64,000 nt of DNA from Leifsonia sp040686855 (GTDB taxonomy: Bacteria; Actinomycetota; Actinomycetes; Actinomycetales; Microbacteriaceae): positions 907,237-971,236 of the forward strand of contig NZ_JBFBOG010000003.1 of the NCBI RefSeq assembly GCF_040686855.1. The letters run 5' to 3'. Positions 42,296-53,681 of the stretch are shown here, piece by piece (position 1 is the first letter of the stretch; the number at the start of each line of letters is the position of its first letter). The position numbers were made by a program, and so were the translations under genes. The notes beneath the pieces are model-generated. The model searched no databases. It saw nothing but the letters and a program-made list of their open reading frames with translations, and was not told the DNA's origin.

Positions 42296-42547
42296 TCAGT
42301 CGGCCGCCCTGTCGGCCACCACGGTCCTGAGCATCCCTGTGGGCGCGTCGTCGATGTCGTACGCGTCCAGGCGTTCAATCCTCGCGAAATCCTCGGGAGA
42401 CATCCACGCGGGACGCGCGTCCACCACCGTGAGCTCGGGATAACGAAGGGATATATCGGCTTCCGAGCGCGCCAACAGGAGTCCCCAGAGACCTCCCATG
42501 CCGTAGTCGTACACCACCAGGTAGCGTCGCTTGTCCGCGGGGGTCAC
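42296..42547 (-). CDS. Small conserved-looking hypothetical protein
   Basis: The 83-residue protein (RRYLVVYDYGMGGLWGLLLA, YPELTVVDARPAWMSPEDFA) matches no family I know. The GTG start lies eight bases after the dxs stop on the same strand, so it is probably cotranscribed with dxs. The compact alternating strand/helix pattern supports a real gene. Confidence 0.65.
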   Translation of the reverse strand: MTPADKRRYLVVYDYGMGGLWGLLLARSEADISLRYPELTVVDARPAWMSPEDFARIERLDAYDIDDAPTGMLRTVVADRAAD

Positions 42548-42555
42548 GTCGGCGC

Positions 42556-44508
42556 TCAGGCGCCGGGCTTCTTGGCAGCGGGAGTCTCGTCGGCGGGGGC
42601 GTCGTCGGGCAGGGGTCGTGCGATCGGGACGCGGCTGCCGAGCACCTGCGCGACGAGGTCGCGGGCGATCTTCTGCGGGGTGAGCCCCGCGTCCTCGAGG
42701 ATCTGATCGCGCGACGCGTGGTCGATGAACGCGTCGGGCAGGCCCAGCTCGTCGACGGCGGTGTCGATGCCCGCTCCGCGCAGGTCCTGGCGGACGCGCG
42801 TGCCGATTCCGCCGACGCGGATGCCGTCCTCGATCGTCACGACGATGCGGTGCTCCGCCGCGAGCGACAGGATGCTCTTCGGCACCGGCACGACCCAGCG
42901 CGGGTCGACCACGGTCGCGCCGATCCCCTGCGCCGCCAGCCGCTCGGCGACCTTCAGCCCGAGGTCGGCCATCGGTCCGACGGTGACGAGCAGGACGTCC
43001 TTGCGGTCGCCCTCGAGCAGCACGTCGACCCCGTCGTCAAGGCGGCGCACCGCCTCGATGTCCGGCTGCACAGGACCCTTCGGGAAGCGCAGCACCGTCG
43101 GGGCATCCTCCACCGCGACCGCCTCGGCCAGCTCCTCACGGAAGCGCGTGCCGTCGCGCGGCGCGGCGAGCCGGATGTTCGGAACGACCTGCAGGATCGC
43201 GAGGTCCCAGATACCGTGGTGGCTCGGTCCGTCCGGCCCCGTCACTCCCGCGCGGTCGAGGACGAAGGTCACGCCCGCCTTGTGGAGGCCGACATCCATC
43301 AGGACCTGGTCGAACGCGCGGTTCATGAAGGTCGCGTAGATCGCGACCACCGGGTGCAGGCCGCCGAACGCGAGACCCGCGGCGCTGGTGGCCGCGTGCT
43401 GCTCGGCGATGCCGACGTCGTGGACGCGGTCGGGGAAGCGCTCGGCGAGCTTGTGGAGGCCGGTCGGACGCAGCATCGCCGCGGTGATGCCGACGATCTT
43501 GGGGTTCTTCTCGGCGAGGCGAACGATCTCGTCGGCGAAGACGCCCGTCCACGACGGCTGCGTGGACGACTCCATCGCCTCGCCAGTCTCCGGGTCGATC
43601 TTGCCCACGGCGTGGAACTGGTCGGCCGCGTCCCGCAGCGCCGGTTCGTAACCGCGGCCCTTCTGCGTGATCGCGTGGACGATCACCGGGGCACCGTAGT
43701 TCTTCGCCTGCTGGAGCGCTTCCTCCATCGCCTCGATGTCGTGCCCGTGGATCGGGCCGATGTACTTGATGTCGAGGTTCGAGTACAGCGCCTCGTTGTT
43801 CGAGAAGCGGCTGAGGAACCCGTGGAGGCCGCCGCGGACCCCGCGGTAGAAGGAGCGACCCGGTGTGCCGAGCTTGTCGAAGGCGGCCTGCGAGGTGAGG
43901 TACAGGCTGCGGTAGCTCTTGCGAGTGCGCACGGTGTTGAGGAACCGCGCCATGCCGCCGATCGTCGGCGCGTACGACCGGCCGTTGTCGTTGACGACGA
44001 TGATCAGCTTGCGGTTGTTGTCGTCGGAGATGTTGTTGAGCGCTTCCCACGTCATGCCGCCGGTGAGCGCTCCGTCGCCGACCACCGCGACGACGTGGCG
44101 ATCCTTCTGCCCGGTCAGCTCGAAGGCACGCGAGATGCCGTCCGCCCACGAGAGCGAGGAGGAGGCGTGCGAGCTCTCGACGATGTCGTGCTCCGACTCG
44201 GACCGCTGCGGGTAACCCGCCATGCCGCCGCGCTGGCGCAGCTGCGAGAAGTCCTGGCGGCCGGTCAGCAGCTTGTGCACGTACGACTGGTGGCCGGTGT
44301 CGAAGACGATGGCGTCCCGCGGGGAGTCGAAGACCCGGTGGATGGCGATCGTCGTCTCGACCACGCCCAGGTTGGGGCCCAGGTGGCCGCCGGTCTTCGC
44401 CACGTTGGCGACCAGGAACGCCCGCACCTCGGCGGCGAGCTGGACCAGCTCACCGTCGGTCAGACGGTCGAGGTCGCGCGGACCGTGGATGGTCTCGAGG
44501 ATGCCCAT
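42556..44508 (-). CDS. dxs: 1-deoxy-D-xylulose-5-phosphate synthase
   Basis: The 650-residue thiamine-diphosphate enzyme makes DXP from pyruvate and glyceraldehyde 3-phosphate, the first step of the MEP isoprenoid pathway. It shows DTGHQSYVHKLLTGR, the ThDP motif GDGALTGGMTWEALNN, NDNGRSYAPTIGG, the transketolase-type DVGIAEQHAATSAAGLAFGG and DRAGVTGPDGPSHHG. The C-terminus has a Pro/Ala-rich tail. The ATG follows TAGACT by seven bases with no ribosome site, suggesting a leaderless mRNA. Confidence 0.97.
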   Translation of the reverse strand: MGILETIHGPRDLDRLTDGELVQLAAEVRAFLVANVAKTGGHLGPNLGVVETTIAIHRVFDSPRDAIVFDTGHQSYVHKLLTGRQDFSQLRQRGGMAGYPQRSESEHDIVESSHASSSLSWADGISRAFELTGQKDRHVVAVVGDGALTGGMTWEALNNISDDNNRKLIIVVNDNGRSYAPTIGGMARFLNTVRTRKSYRSLYLTSQAAFDKLGTPGRSFYRGVRGGLHGFLSRFSNNEALYSNLDIKYIGPIHGHDIEAMEEALQQAKNYGAPVIVHAITQKGRGYEPALRDAADQFHAVGKIDPETGEAMESSTQPSWTGVFADEIVRLAEKNPKIVGITAAMLRPTGLHKLAERFPDRVHDVGIAEQHAATSAAGLAFGGLHPVVAIYATFMNRAFDQVLMDVGLHKAGVTFVLDRAGVTGPDGPSHHGIWDLAILQVVPNIRLAAPRDGTRFREELAEAVAVEDAPTVLRFPKGPVQPDIEAVRRLDDGVDVLLEGDRKDVLLVTVGPMADLGLKVAERLAAQGIGATVVDPRWVVPVPKSILSLAAEHRIVVTIEDGIRVGGIGTRVRQDLRGAGIDTAVDELGLPDAFIDHASRDQILEDAGLTPQKIARDLVAQVLGSRVPIARPLPDDAPADETPAAKKPGA

Positions 44509-44599
44509 GCGTTCGAGTCTAGGCTCGCGCGAATGGGCAGAGGCTCGGAACGTGCGGTTGACCGGTGGAAGTCCGCAATCGGTTCCGGTTAAACACAGC

Positions 44600-44654
44600 G
44601 GCCCGGGCGAACCCGGGCCCCTGAGAGCGTGACGTCGTTAGTACTGCCGACGTC
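44600..44654. other. Hairpin and inverted repeat upstream of the HEPN gene
   Basis: GGCCCGGG-CGAA-CCCGGGCC (44600-44619) is a perfect tetraloop hairpin. Then GACGTCG (44631-44637) and CGACGTC (44648-44654) form an inverted repeat just before the putative -10 (TACGCT) of the next gene. The second is placed like an operator. Confidence 0.55.
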
Positions 44655-44682
44655 CTGCTCAAGAGATTACTACGCTCGCGGA

Positions 44683-45369
44683 ATGGCGGCAGACATCGTG
44701 ACCTATTTCAGCGAACCGCGCATCGGTACGTACCTTGCGCGTTGCAAAGGTGACGAAACGCGAGCGCTGACGTTGTACCGCGCGAACGCCCACATCAGTG
44801 GCACTGCTCACACGGCAGTCCACTACTGCGAGGTGATACTTCGCAATGCGCTCGACCGGGAGTTGCGGAGCTGGAACCGCGCGGTGCATAGGACGCCTGA
44901 ATGGGCCCGCGACCCGGCGCCGCTCCTCGCGTCCGTGCTCCCGCCCGACCGGCTTCGTGCGGCCCGAGACCATGCTGCTCGGGGTGTACGAGGCCGGCGG
45001 CCGGTCAACCACGACGATATCGTCGCGCAATTCACCTTCGGTGTGTGGCGCAACCTCCTCCCTTCGCAGCGCCACCGATGGAAGGAAGCGCTGTGGGACG
45101 AAGCGCTCCAGCACGCGTTCACGAACCGTCAGGGAGTCCGAGTCGACCAGATCGCGCGCTCTGTGTCGATCGTCTGCGACTTCCGCAATCGGATCGCTCA
45201 CCACGAGCCGGTGTTCGGCTTAGACCTCCGCGGCAAACGCAGGGCTATGCGCGACGTCATCAACAGCGTCCACCCGACCGCTCGTCGCTGGTTCGTGGAG
45301 CACGAGCCGCTGTCGGCGGCGCTGGACGCCTTCTACGCGGAATGGCCGGAATTCGCCCGAACGAACTGA
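44683..45369 (+). CDS. Abi-like protein with HEPN motif
   Basis: The 228-residue protein is helical and ends with RNRIAHHEPVF; R168-N-x3-H173 is the HEPN ribonuclease signature seen in Abi, RNase L-like and toxin proteins. The N-terminal motif (RIGTYLARCKGDETRALTLY, VHYCEVILRNALDRELRSW) matches a broad group annotated as Abi family. No antitoxin (MNT) partner is adjacent. The ATG at 44683 is preferred since TACGCT lies six bases upstream. Codon use looks less GC-biased than its neighbours, hinting at acquisition. Role in abortive infection is inference. Confidence 0.7.
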   Translation: MAADIVTYFSEPRIGTYLARCKGDETRALTLYRANAHISGTAHTAVHYCEVILRNALDRELRSWNRAVHRTPEWARDPAPLLASVLPPDRLRAARDHAARGVRGRRPVNHDDIVAQFTFGVWRNLLPSQRHRWKEALWDEALQHAFTNRQGVRVDQIARSVSIVCDFRNRIAHHEPVFGLDLRGKRRAMRDVINSVHPTARRWFVEHEPLSAALDAFYAEWPEFARTN

Positions 45370-45403
45370 GCCCCCGGCGCCGTACGGGACTGGGGGCTCA
45401 GTT
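45364..45403. terminator. 12-bp perfect terminator stem between HEPN gene and acnA
   Basis: AACTGAGCCCCC (45364-45375) pairs with GGGGGCTCAGTT (45392-45403). The left arm contains the stop codon of the HEPN gene. It lies between convergent genes. Confidence 0.8.
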
Positions 45404-45417
45404 CACGCGCTCTCCGC

Positions 45418-48231
<2,814 letters not shown>

Positions 48232-48310
48232 AATGCCCTCTCCTTCATCGGCAGGCGATGTTCACGCACGCCTCGTCCATCTTCGTCGTCCGTCGAAGCG
48301 CCTTTCCAGC

Positions 48311-48323
48311 AAGGTAAGCCTAA
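48311..48323. promoter_or_regulatory. DtxR/IdeR-type iron-box half upstream of acnA
   Basis: AAGGTAAGCCTAA matches the first 13 matching positions of the IdeR/DtxR consensus TWAGGTWAGSCTWACCTWA (positions 2-14 except the missing right half). The remaining bases diverge, so it would be a weak site. Confidence 0.5.
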
Positions 48324-48341
48324 ATCCTCATCGCCGGAAAG

Positions 48342-48359
48342 TATCTTGACGTCGAGATA
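48342..48359. promoter_or_regulatory. 18-bp near-perfect palindrome upstream of acnA
   Basis: TATCTTGACGTCGAGATA is palindromic except for one base pair. The TCTTGACGTC core resembles operators of MarR-family regulators. It lies between the P-type ATPase stop and the acnA iron box. Confidence 0.55.
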
Positions 48360-48371
48360 AAACTATCACGA

Positions 48372-50750
48372 TCAGAGCCGGTCGAAGACCAGCGAACGTC
48401 GCTTCGCGAACCGGTAGAACAGCTCGACACCGGCCGCGCCCACGGCGCCCACGGCGATGCCCCAGGCCAGGGCGCCGTCGAGCTGCAGATGCATCTCGAA
48501 GAAGGTGGCCGTGAACGGGATGACGCAGACCAGCGTGAAGGCGGCGGCGACCGCGGCGAGCAGCAGCCAGCGGATGCCGGTGAGCGGCCTCGTGAGCACG
48601 CACAGCATCCACAGCGAAACGCAGAACAGTGCGACCGTGGTGACGCTGCGGGCCTCGTGGAGCGGAACGCTGCGGTACAGCGGCGCGTACGCCACGATCG
48701 CCGTGAGGCCCGCGATGAGACCGGTCGGGATGGAGTACCGCAGCACGCGCCCGAGCACGCCCGGCGTGTAGATGCGCTTGTTCGGCGCGAGCGCCAGGAA
48801 GAAGGACGGGATGCCGATGGCCAGCGACGACACCAGGGTCAGCTGTCGTGGGAGGAACGGGAACGGCCACAGGATCGCAGCGCTCACGAGAGCCAGCAGG
48901 ATGCCGTACGTCGTCTTCGCCAGGAAGATGTTGCTGACCCGCTCCACGTTGGCGATGACCCGCCGACCGGACGCCAAGACGTCCGGCAGCCGATCGAAAC
49001 GGTCGTCGAGCAGCACGACGCGGGATGCGGCCTTCGTCGCGGCGGTACCGCTGCCCATGGCGATGCCGAGGTCGGCGCCCTTCACCGCCATCGCGTCGTT
49101 GACGCCGTCGCCCGTCATCGCGACCGTTCGACCGCTTCCCTTGAGCAGCCGCACCGCGGCCCGCTTCTGGTCCGGGCTGACACGGCCGAGCACACTGGCG
49201 CGCTCGAGCGCGTCGGCCAGCTCGTCGTCGGTGGTGAGCGTGGACGCGTCGATCGCCTCGCCCTCGAGGTGCAGCTCGCGGGCGATGGCCGCGACGGTCA
49301 CGGGATTGTCGCCGGACATCACCACGACGCGGACGGACTGCTCGCGGAAGTACTCGAGCGCCTGCTGAGCCTCTGGCCGTAGCGTCTCAGCGAGAAGCAC
49401 GAGCAGGACCGGCTCCACCCGCGTGCCCGTCAGCGGCATGTGCAGCTCGGCGGGCAGCGGGTCGATCGCCCGCGCCAGCGCAAGTGTCCGCAGTCCCGTC
49501 GCGGCGAGGGCCGTCGCGCGGGCCAACGCCTCGGAGTGGCCGTCGAGCACGCGTTCCGGTGCCCCGAGGACCCATGCGCTCTCCGGCCCGCCGTCGACCG
49601 TCATCGTGAGCGCGCTGTACTTGGTGGCCGAGCTGAAGGGGATGCGTCGGCCCACCGCGATCCGGTCGCTGCGGAACCGGGAGCCGAGGATGCCCGACGT
49701 CGCGTTCCCCGCCTCGTCTGACCCGAAGGCCGCGAGCGCGAGCTCGCCGTCGGCGACGGCCTGCTCCCCCGCCAGCGCCTCGGTGCCGTGAAGCGACAGC
49801 TCGCCGGTGGTCAGCGTGCCGGTCTTGTCGAGGAACAGCACGTCGACGCGCGCCAGCACCTCCACCGCCGCGAGCTCCTGCACTAGCACTTTGCGTGCGG
49901 CGAGCTGGATCGCCGCCACGCCGAAGGCCAGGCTCGTCAGCAGCACCAGCCCCTCCGGGATGAGTCCGACGACGGCTGCGACCGCGTCCAGCAGAGCCCG
50001 GCGCCAGCGTTCGTCGACGAACACCTCGGAGAACCCGCCGTAGGCGAAGACACGGCCGAGCAGGGTGATGAGGATGATCGGGCCCAGGATCCACGACAGG
50101 TAGACGAGGATGCGGTTGGTCGCGTCGCGGAGCTCGGACCGCACCTGGCTGTGCTTGCGGATCTCGCTCGTGAGCCGGCTCGCGTACGAGTCGGCGCCGA
50201 CCGCCGAGACGGTCGCCAGTCCCGTCCCGGACACGACGTGCGATCCGGAGAGCAGAGGCGCCCCCGCATCTTTGAACATCGGATCGGACTCGCCCGTGAG
50301 CATCGATTCGTCGAGGGACAGCCCGGTGCTCTCGACCACGATGGCGTCGGCCGGGACCTGATCGCCCGGACGCAGGACGAGCAGGTCGTCGAGCACGACC
50401 TGATCGAGCGCGACCGTCACCACCGCGGCGTCGCGGCGCACGCGGCTGTGGGGCGCGGCGAGCAGCGCCGCCCGGTCGAGCACGCGCTTGGCGCGGTACT
50501 CCTGCACGATGCCGATGAGCGCGTTGACGACGACGATGCCGAAGAAGAACCCGTCGCGCAGGTCGCCCAGCAGGACCACGACGATGAAGCAGGCGGTGAG
50601 GATGCCGTTGAACAGCGTGAAGACGTTCTCGCGGAGGATGTCGCCGATCGACCGCGAGCTGGGCTGCTCCTGCGTGTTGACGCGCCCGTCGGCGATGCGC
50701 GCCTCCACCTGGGCGGAGGTCAGCCCGTCACGTGTTCCCGCGTCCAGCAT
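48372..50750 (-). CDS. ctpE: Cation-transporting P-type ATPase, CtpE-like
   Basis: The 792-residue membrane pump has GLTSAQVEARIADGRVN at the N-terminus, the actuator motif MLTGESDP, LIPEGLVLLTSLAFGVA, the phosphorylation site FLDKTGTLTTGEL and TGDGVNDAMAVKGADLGIAMG, with about ten membrane helices. The PEGL membrane motif and C-terminal APNKRIYTPGVLGRVLRYSI region resemble mycobacterial CtpE, reported to move calcium. There is no N-terminal heavy-metal domain. AGGGGGAGGG abuts the ATG. Confidence 0.88.
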   Translation of the reverse strand: MLDAGTRDGLTSAQVEARIADGRVNTQEQPSSRSIGDILRENVFTLFNGILTACFIVVVLLGDLRDGFFFGIVVVNALIGIVQEYRAKRVLDRAALLAAPHSRVRRDAAVVTVALDQVVLDDLLVLRPGDQVPADAIVVESTGLSLDESMLTGESDPMFKDAGAPLLSGSHVVSGTGLATVSAVGADSYASRLTSEIRKHSQVRSELRDATNRILVYLSWILGPIILITLLGRVFAYGGFSEVFVDERWRRALLDAVAAVVGLIPEGLVLLTSLAFGVAAIQLAARKVLVQELAAVEVLARVDVLFLDKTGTLTTGELSLHGTEALAGEQAVADGELALAAFGSDEAGNATSGILGSRFRSDRIAVGRRIPFSSATKYSALTMTVDGGPESAWVLGAPERVLDGHSEALARATALAATGLRTLALARAIDPLPAELHMPLTGTRVEPVLLVLLAETLRPEAQQALEYFREQSVRVVVMSGDNPVTVAAIARELHLEGEAIDASTLTTDDELADALERASVLGRVSPDQKRAAVRLLKGSGRTVAMTGDGVNDAMAVKGADLGIAMGSGTAATKAASRVVLLDDRFDRLPDVLASGRRVIANVERVSNIFLAKTTYGILLALVSAAILWPFPFLPRQLTLVSSLAIGIPSFFLALAPNKRIYTPGVLGRVLRYSIPTGLIAGLTAIVAYAPLYRSVPLHEARSVTTVALFCVSLWMLCVLTRPLTGIRWLLLAAVAAAFTLVCVIPFTATFFEMHLQLDGALAWGIAVGAVGAAGVELFYRFAKRRSLVFDRL

Positions 50751-50776
50751 CCCTCCCCCTTACCGTCCGAATGGTT

Positions 50777-51565
50777 CTACTTGGTAGACGAGGTGGGGCG
50801 TGGGTTCGTGACGGGCTTCTGGGGGAATTGCCCCTTCACGACGAACCACGTCACGAGGAGGAGCGGTGCGTAGAGCGGGACGCCCATGAGCAGCTTGGTG
50901 AGGGCGAGCGCGCTCGTCGCCTCGTCGGTGTGCGCCAGGTACAGCGGTACCTGCACGACGAGGCGGGCCGCGAACAGCAGGAACCAGAGGAAGGTCAGCG
51001 CCTGCATGACCCGGAACTTCCGCTTGTCCTTGCGCCACGCGACGCCGTCGCCCATCAGGTAGCCGGCCGCGAGCCCGATGATCGGCCAGCGCACGAGCAT
51101 GGAGATCAGGATGCCCGCGGCGTACGCGGCGTTCGTCCAGATCCCGAGGAGGAAGTTGTCCTCGCCGCGCCCGGTGATGAGCGCGAGGATGGCGGAGATG
51201 CCGACGCCGATGAGTCCGGCGAGCGCCTGCGTCACCGGTGTCTTTCCGACGATGCGGATGACCGTGAAGACGATCGCGACCGCCACCGAGCATCCGATCG
51301 AGAGCGGGACGTTCTGGGTGAACGTGAAGAGCACGAGGAAGACGAGGCCGGGGAGGATCGTCTCGCACAGCCCGCGGATGCCGCCGAGAGCGCCCAGGAG
51401 CGCCGCGCCGGTCGAGGAGTCGTCCTCGGCGAGCTGGCCCAGACCCGAACGGCGTGCGGCTGCGGCGATGCTCTCGCCGAGACCGGGCGCGGGGGCCGTC
51501 GTCCTGTCGTCGTCGTCCGGCTGAGGGGTCGGGCGCTCGGGGCGCTCCTCGTCGGTCATGTCCAT
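50777..51565 (-). CDS. DUF3159 membrane protein
   Basis: The 262-residue protein has a charged, Pro-rich N-terminus and about six membrane helices (ILPGLVFLVLFTFTQNVPLS, VAVAIVFTVIRIVGKTPV, ALAGLIGVGISAILALITGR, GILISMLVRWPIIGLAAGYL) with the conserved DDFLLG-like stretch EDNFLLGIWTNAAY. It matches DUF3159, an actinobacterial family of unknown function always near dut and DUF3710. An alternative start is the ATG at 51559. Confidence 0.87.
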   Translation of the reverse strand: MDMTDEERPERPTPQPDDDDRTTAPAPGLGESIAAAARRSGLGQLAEDDSSTGAALLGALGGIRGLCETILPGLVFLVLFTFTQNVPLSIGCSVAVAIVFTVIRIVGKTPVTQALAGLIGVGISAILALITGRGEDNFLLGIWTNAAYAAGILISMLVRWPIIGLAAGYLMGDGVAWRKDKRKFRVMQALTFLWFLLFAARLVVQVPLYLAHTDEATSALALTKLLMGVPLYAPLLLVTWFVVKGQFPQKPVTNPRPTSSTK

Positions 51566-51568
51566 GCC

Positions 51569-52240
51569 TTAAAGAGAGGAGTAGTCGTTCTCGCTGCCGG
51601 TCGTCGGCGCGGCCGGCATCCGGAGCGGGATGAGGTCGCGGGGCGGCATGGGCACCGACCCGCGCACCACGACGATGCTGCGGAAGAGGTCTTCGACGAG
51701 CGCAGCCGCCTCCGGCTGCACGGCCGCGTCGCCCGCGATCACGCCGCGGAGGAACCAGCGCGGTCCGTCGACGCCGATGAAGCGCGCAACGCGCGTCTCC
51801 ACCGCACCGCCCGCGGCCGCCGCGACGGGGATCTCGGCCACGAGCTCCGGACCGAAGGCGCCATCGCGCTCGGTCACCCGACCGCCCTGGCGCTGGATCT
51901 GGTCGGTGATCTGCTCGCGGATCTCGTGCCACAGGCCCGTGGAGCGGGGAGCGGCGAACGGCTGCACCTGGAGCGTGGAGCCGGCGTAGTCGAGCCCGAC
52001 CGCGACGACCCGCTGCGTCTCCTCCTCGACCTCGAGGCGCAGGTGCAGGCCCTCGCGCGGCAGGATCTTCACGCCGCCGAGGTCGACGTACGGGCGGACC
52101 GGGTTGGCCTCGCTCTCGTCGAGCGGCCCCTCGGTCTCGCGGTCCTCCGGGGCCGACTTCTCGAACTCCACGGCGTCGCCCTGCTGCTCGAGCTCGGCGT
52201 CTCCGCCGGCCCCGCGAGGGGTGTCGCTGATGTCGCTCAC
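51569..52240 (-). CDS. DUF3710 protein
   Basis: The 223-residue soluble protein has the DUF3710 pattern (RPYVDLGGVKILPREGLHLR, VVAVGLDYAGSTLQVQPFAA, LWHEIREQITDQIQRQGG, RFIGVDGPRWFLRGVIAGDA). The role is unknown. Its GTG overlaps the dut stop by four bases and it is followed by DUF3159 after three bases, so dut-DUF3710-DUF3159 is one operon. Confidence 0.88.
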   Translation of the reverse strand: MSDISDTPRGAGGDAELEQQGDAVEFEKSAPEDRETEGPLDESEANPVRPYVDLGGVKILPREGLHLRLEVEEETQRVVAVGLDYAGSTLQVQPFAAPRSTGLWHEIREQITDQIQRQGGRVTERDGAFGPELVAEIPVAAAAGGAVETRVARFIGVDGPRWFLRGVIAGDAAVQPEAAALVEDLFRSIVVVRGSVPMPPRDLIPLRMPAAPTTGSENDYSSL

Positions 52241-52695
52241 GCGTGTTCTCCTGCCTCGGTGACGGTGTACCCGGACGAGCCGAAGCCCGCGTCGCCGCGG
52301 TGGCTGTCCGGGAGGGTGTCGACGGGGATGAACCGGGCGCGCGTGACCGGCATGACGATCAGCTGGGCGATCCGGTCGCCGACGGCGATATCGTACGGCA
52401 TCGACCTGTCGGTATTGAGGAGGGTGACCTTGATCTCGCCGCGGTAGCCCGCGTCCACGGTGCCCGGGGAGTTCACGATGGTGATCCCGTGGCGCATGGC
52501 CAGGCCGCTGCGCGGGACGACGAACGCCGCATAGCCGTCCGGCAGCGCAATGGAGACCCCGGTCGGCATGGTGAACCGCTCCCCCGGCCCGAGCACGACG
52601 GCCTCCGCTGCGCTCAGGTCGGCGCCCGCGTCCCCCGGATGCGCGTAGGAGGGTGGGAAGGCGGCCACGATCGGAACATCGACGGTATCGGTCAC
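52237..52695 (-). CDS. dut: dUTP diphosphatase
   Basis: The 152-residue trimeric dUTPase removes dUTP and supplies dUMP. All five motifs are visible: HPGDAGADL, VPRSGLAMRHGI, GTVDAGYRGEI, GDRIAQLIVMP and RGDAGFGSSG. The GTG start lies seven bases after TACCCT with no ribosome site, fitting leaderless initiation. It is divergent from DUF3093. Confidence 0.97.
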   Translation of the reverse strand: MTDTVDVPIVAAFPPSYAHPGDAGADLSAAEAVVLGPGERFTMPTGVSIALPDGYAAFVVPRSGLAMRHGITIVNSPGTVDAGYRGEIKVTLLNTDRSMPYDIAVGDRIAQLIVMPVTRARFIPVDTLPDSHRGDAGFGSSGYTVTEAGEHA

Positions 52696-52735
52696 GTGTC
52701 AGAGGGTAGTGCAGAAGTCTGGTCGAATAGAGGAC

Positions 52736-53182
52736 ATGGACCTGTACCGAGAGCGGCTGTGGGCGACCCCCTGGCTGTTCATCTCCACCCTGCTCGTCAT
52801 CCCCGCGATCATGCTCGTCTTCGCACCGATCAACTTCGCGGTCGGGGTCGTGCTGGCGATCGTCGTGTACGCCGCCTGGGCGATCTTCCTGGTCGTGACG
52901 GCGCCGACCATCCGCGTGACGGAGGACGAGCTGGTCGCCGGCAGCGCGCGCATCCCGCTGACGCTCGTCGGAGATCCCGTCGCCTTCCGCGGCGAGGACG
53001 CGACGCTCGAGCGCGGACGCCGCCTGGACGCGCGGGCCTGGCTGCTCATCCGCGGCTGGATCAAGCCCGTGGTGAAGGTGCCGGTGCTGGACGCGGACGA
53101 CCCGGCGCCCTACTGGCTCCTCTCAACAAGAAACCCGGACCAGCTGGTCCGGGTTCTCGGTGAGGCTCGACGCGTGTCGTGA
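52736..53182 (+). CDS. DUF3093 membrane protein
   Basis: The 148-residue protein has two adjacent membrane helices (PWLFISTLLVIPAIMLVFAP, GVVLAIVVYAAWAIFLVVTA) and a soluble PH-like tail (TIRVTEDELVAGSARIPL, ARAWLLIRGWIKPVVKVPV, APYWLLSTRNPDQLVRVLG), the DUF3093 pattern. Function is unknown. Its last codons contain a 24-bp palindrome that may double as a terminator. GAGGAC precedes the ATG. Confidence 0.88.
   Translation: MDLYRERLWATPWLFISTLLVIPAIMLVFAPINFAVGVVLAIVVYAAWAIFLVVTAPTIRVTEDELVAGSARIPLTLVGDPVAFRGEDATLERGRRLDARAWLLIRGWIKPVVKVPVLDADDPAPYWLLSTRNPDQLVRVLGEARRVS
53132..53155. terminator. 24-bp perfect palindrome inside the DUF3093 coding end
   Basis: AACCCGGACCAG is followed directly by its complement CTGGTCCGGGTT. 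Flanking A and T/C bases give the shape of a bidirectional terminator serving DUF3093 and the convergent DUF4193, whose stops are one base apart. Confidence 0.65.
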
Positions 53183-53183
53183 G

Positions 53184-53477
53184 TTATGCCGCGCACTCCA
53201 CGCAGATCGGCCCGAGCTTCGTCTCGTGGTCGATCTGCGAGCGGTGCTTCACCAGGAAGCAGTTCACGCAGGTGAACTCGTCCGCCTGGGGAGGCAGCAC
53301 GACGACGTCGAGGTCGAGGTCAGAGAGGTCGGCACCGGGGAGCTCGTATCCACCGGGGTTGTCGGCGTCCTCGACGTCGACGACGCCCGACATCTTGTCC
53401 GGGACACGCTCCTTGAGGGCCTCGATCGACTCGGAGTCGTCCTCGGTCTTCCGCGGTGCGTCGTAATCGGTTGCCAT
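53184..53477 (-). CDS. DUF4193 protein
   Basis: The 97-residue protein starts MATDYDAPRKTEDDS and ends FTCVNCFLVKHRSQIDHETK then GPICVECAA; four conserved cysteines (two CxxC) suggest a zinc ribbon, as in the actinobacterial DUF4193 family related to RNA polymerase accessory-like proteins. The ATG at 53477 matches the family start; one lies two codons upstream. Confidence 0.9.
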   Translation of the reverse strand: MATDYDAPRKTEDDSESIEALKERVPDKMSGVVDVEDADNPGGYELPGADLSDLDLDVVVLPPQADEFTCVNCFLVKHRSQIDHETKLGPICVECAA

Positions 53478-53681
53478 GCCCATCCACTTCTCGTCGTAAC
53501 GGCCGATTCTCGCAATCGGCGGCCATAGTTTGCATCAATCGCCACTGAATAGCAAAACCATTCAGGAGCCTTTCAGCGATTGCTGGATGTGCAACTTCCG
53601 GCACGCCCACGGTATTCCCCGGATTGCCTTCTCTCCCGTGTCATTCTGGGGCGGTACAGACGAGCTCGGAAGGCACTCCAC

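Noticed and set aside
42296..42547. Small gene as antitoxin or part of the MerR operon
   Set aside because: It is adjacent to dxs on the same strand, separated from merR by the MerR promoter, and has no toxin partner.
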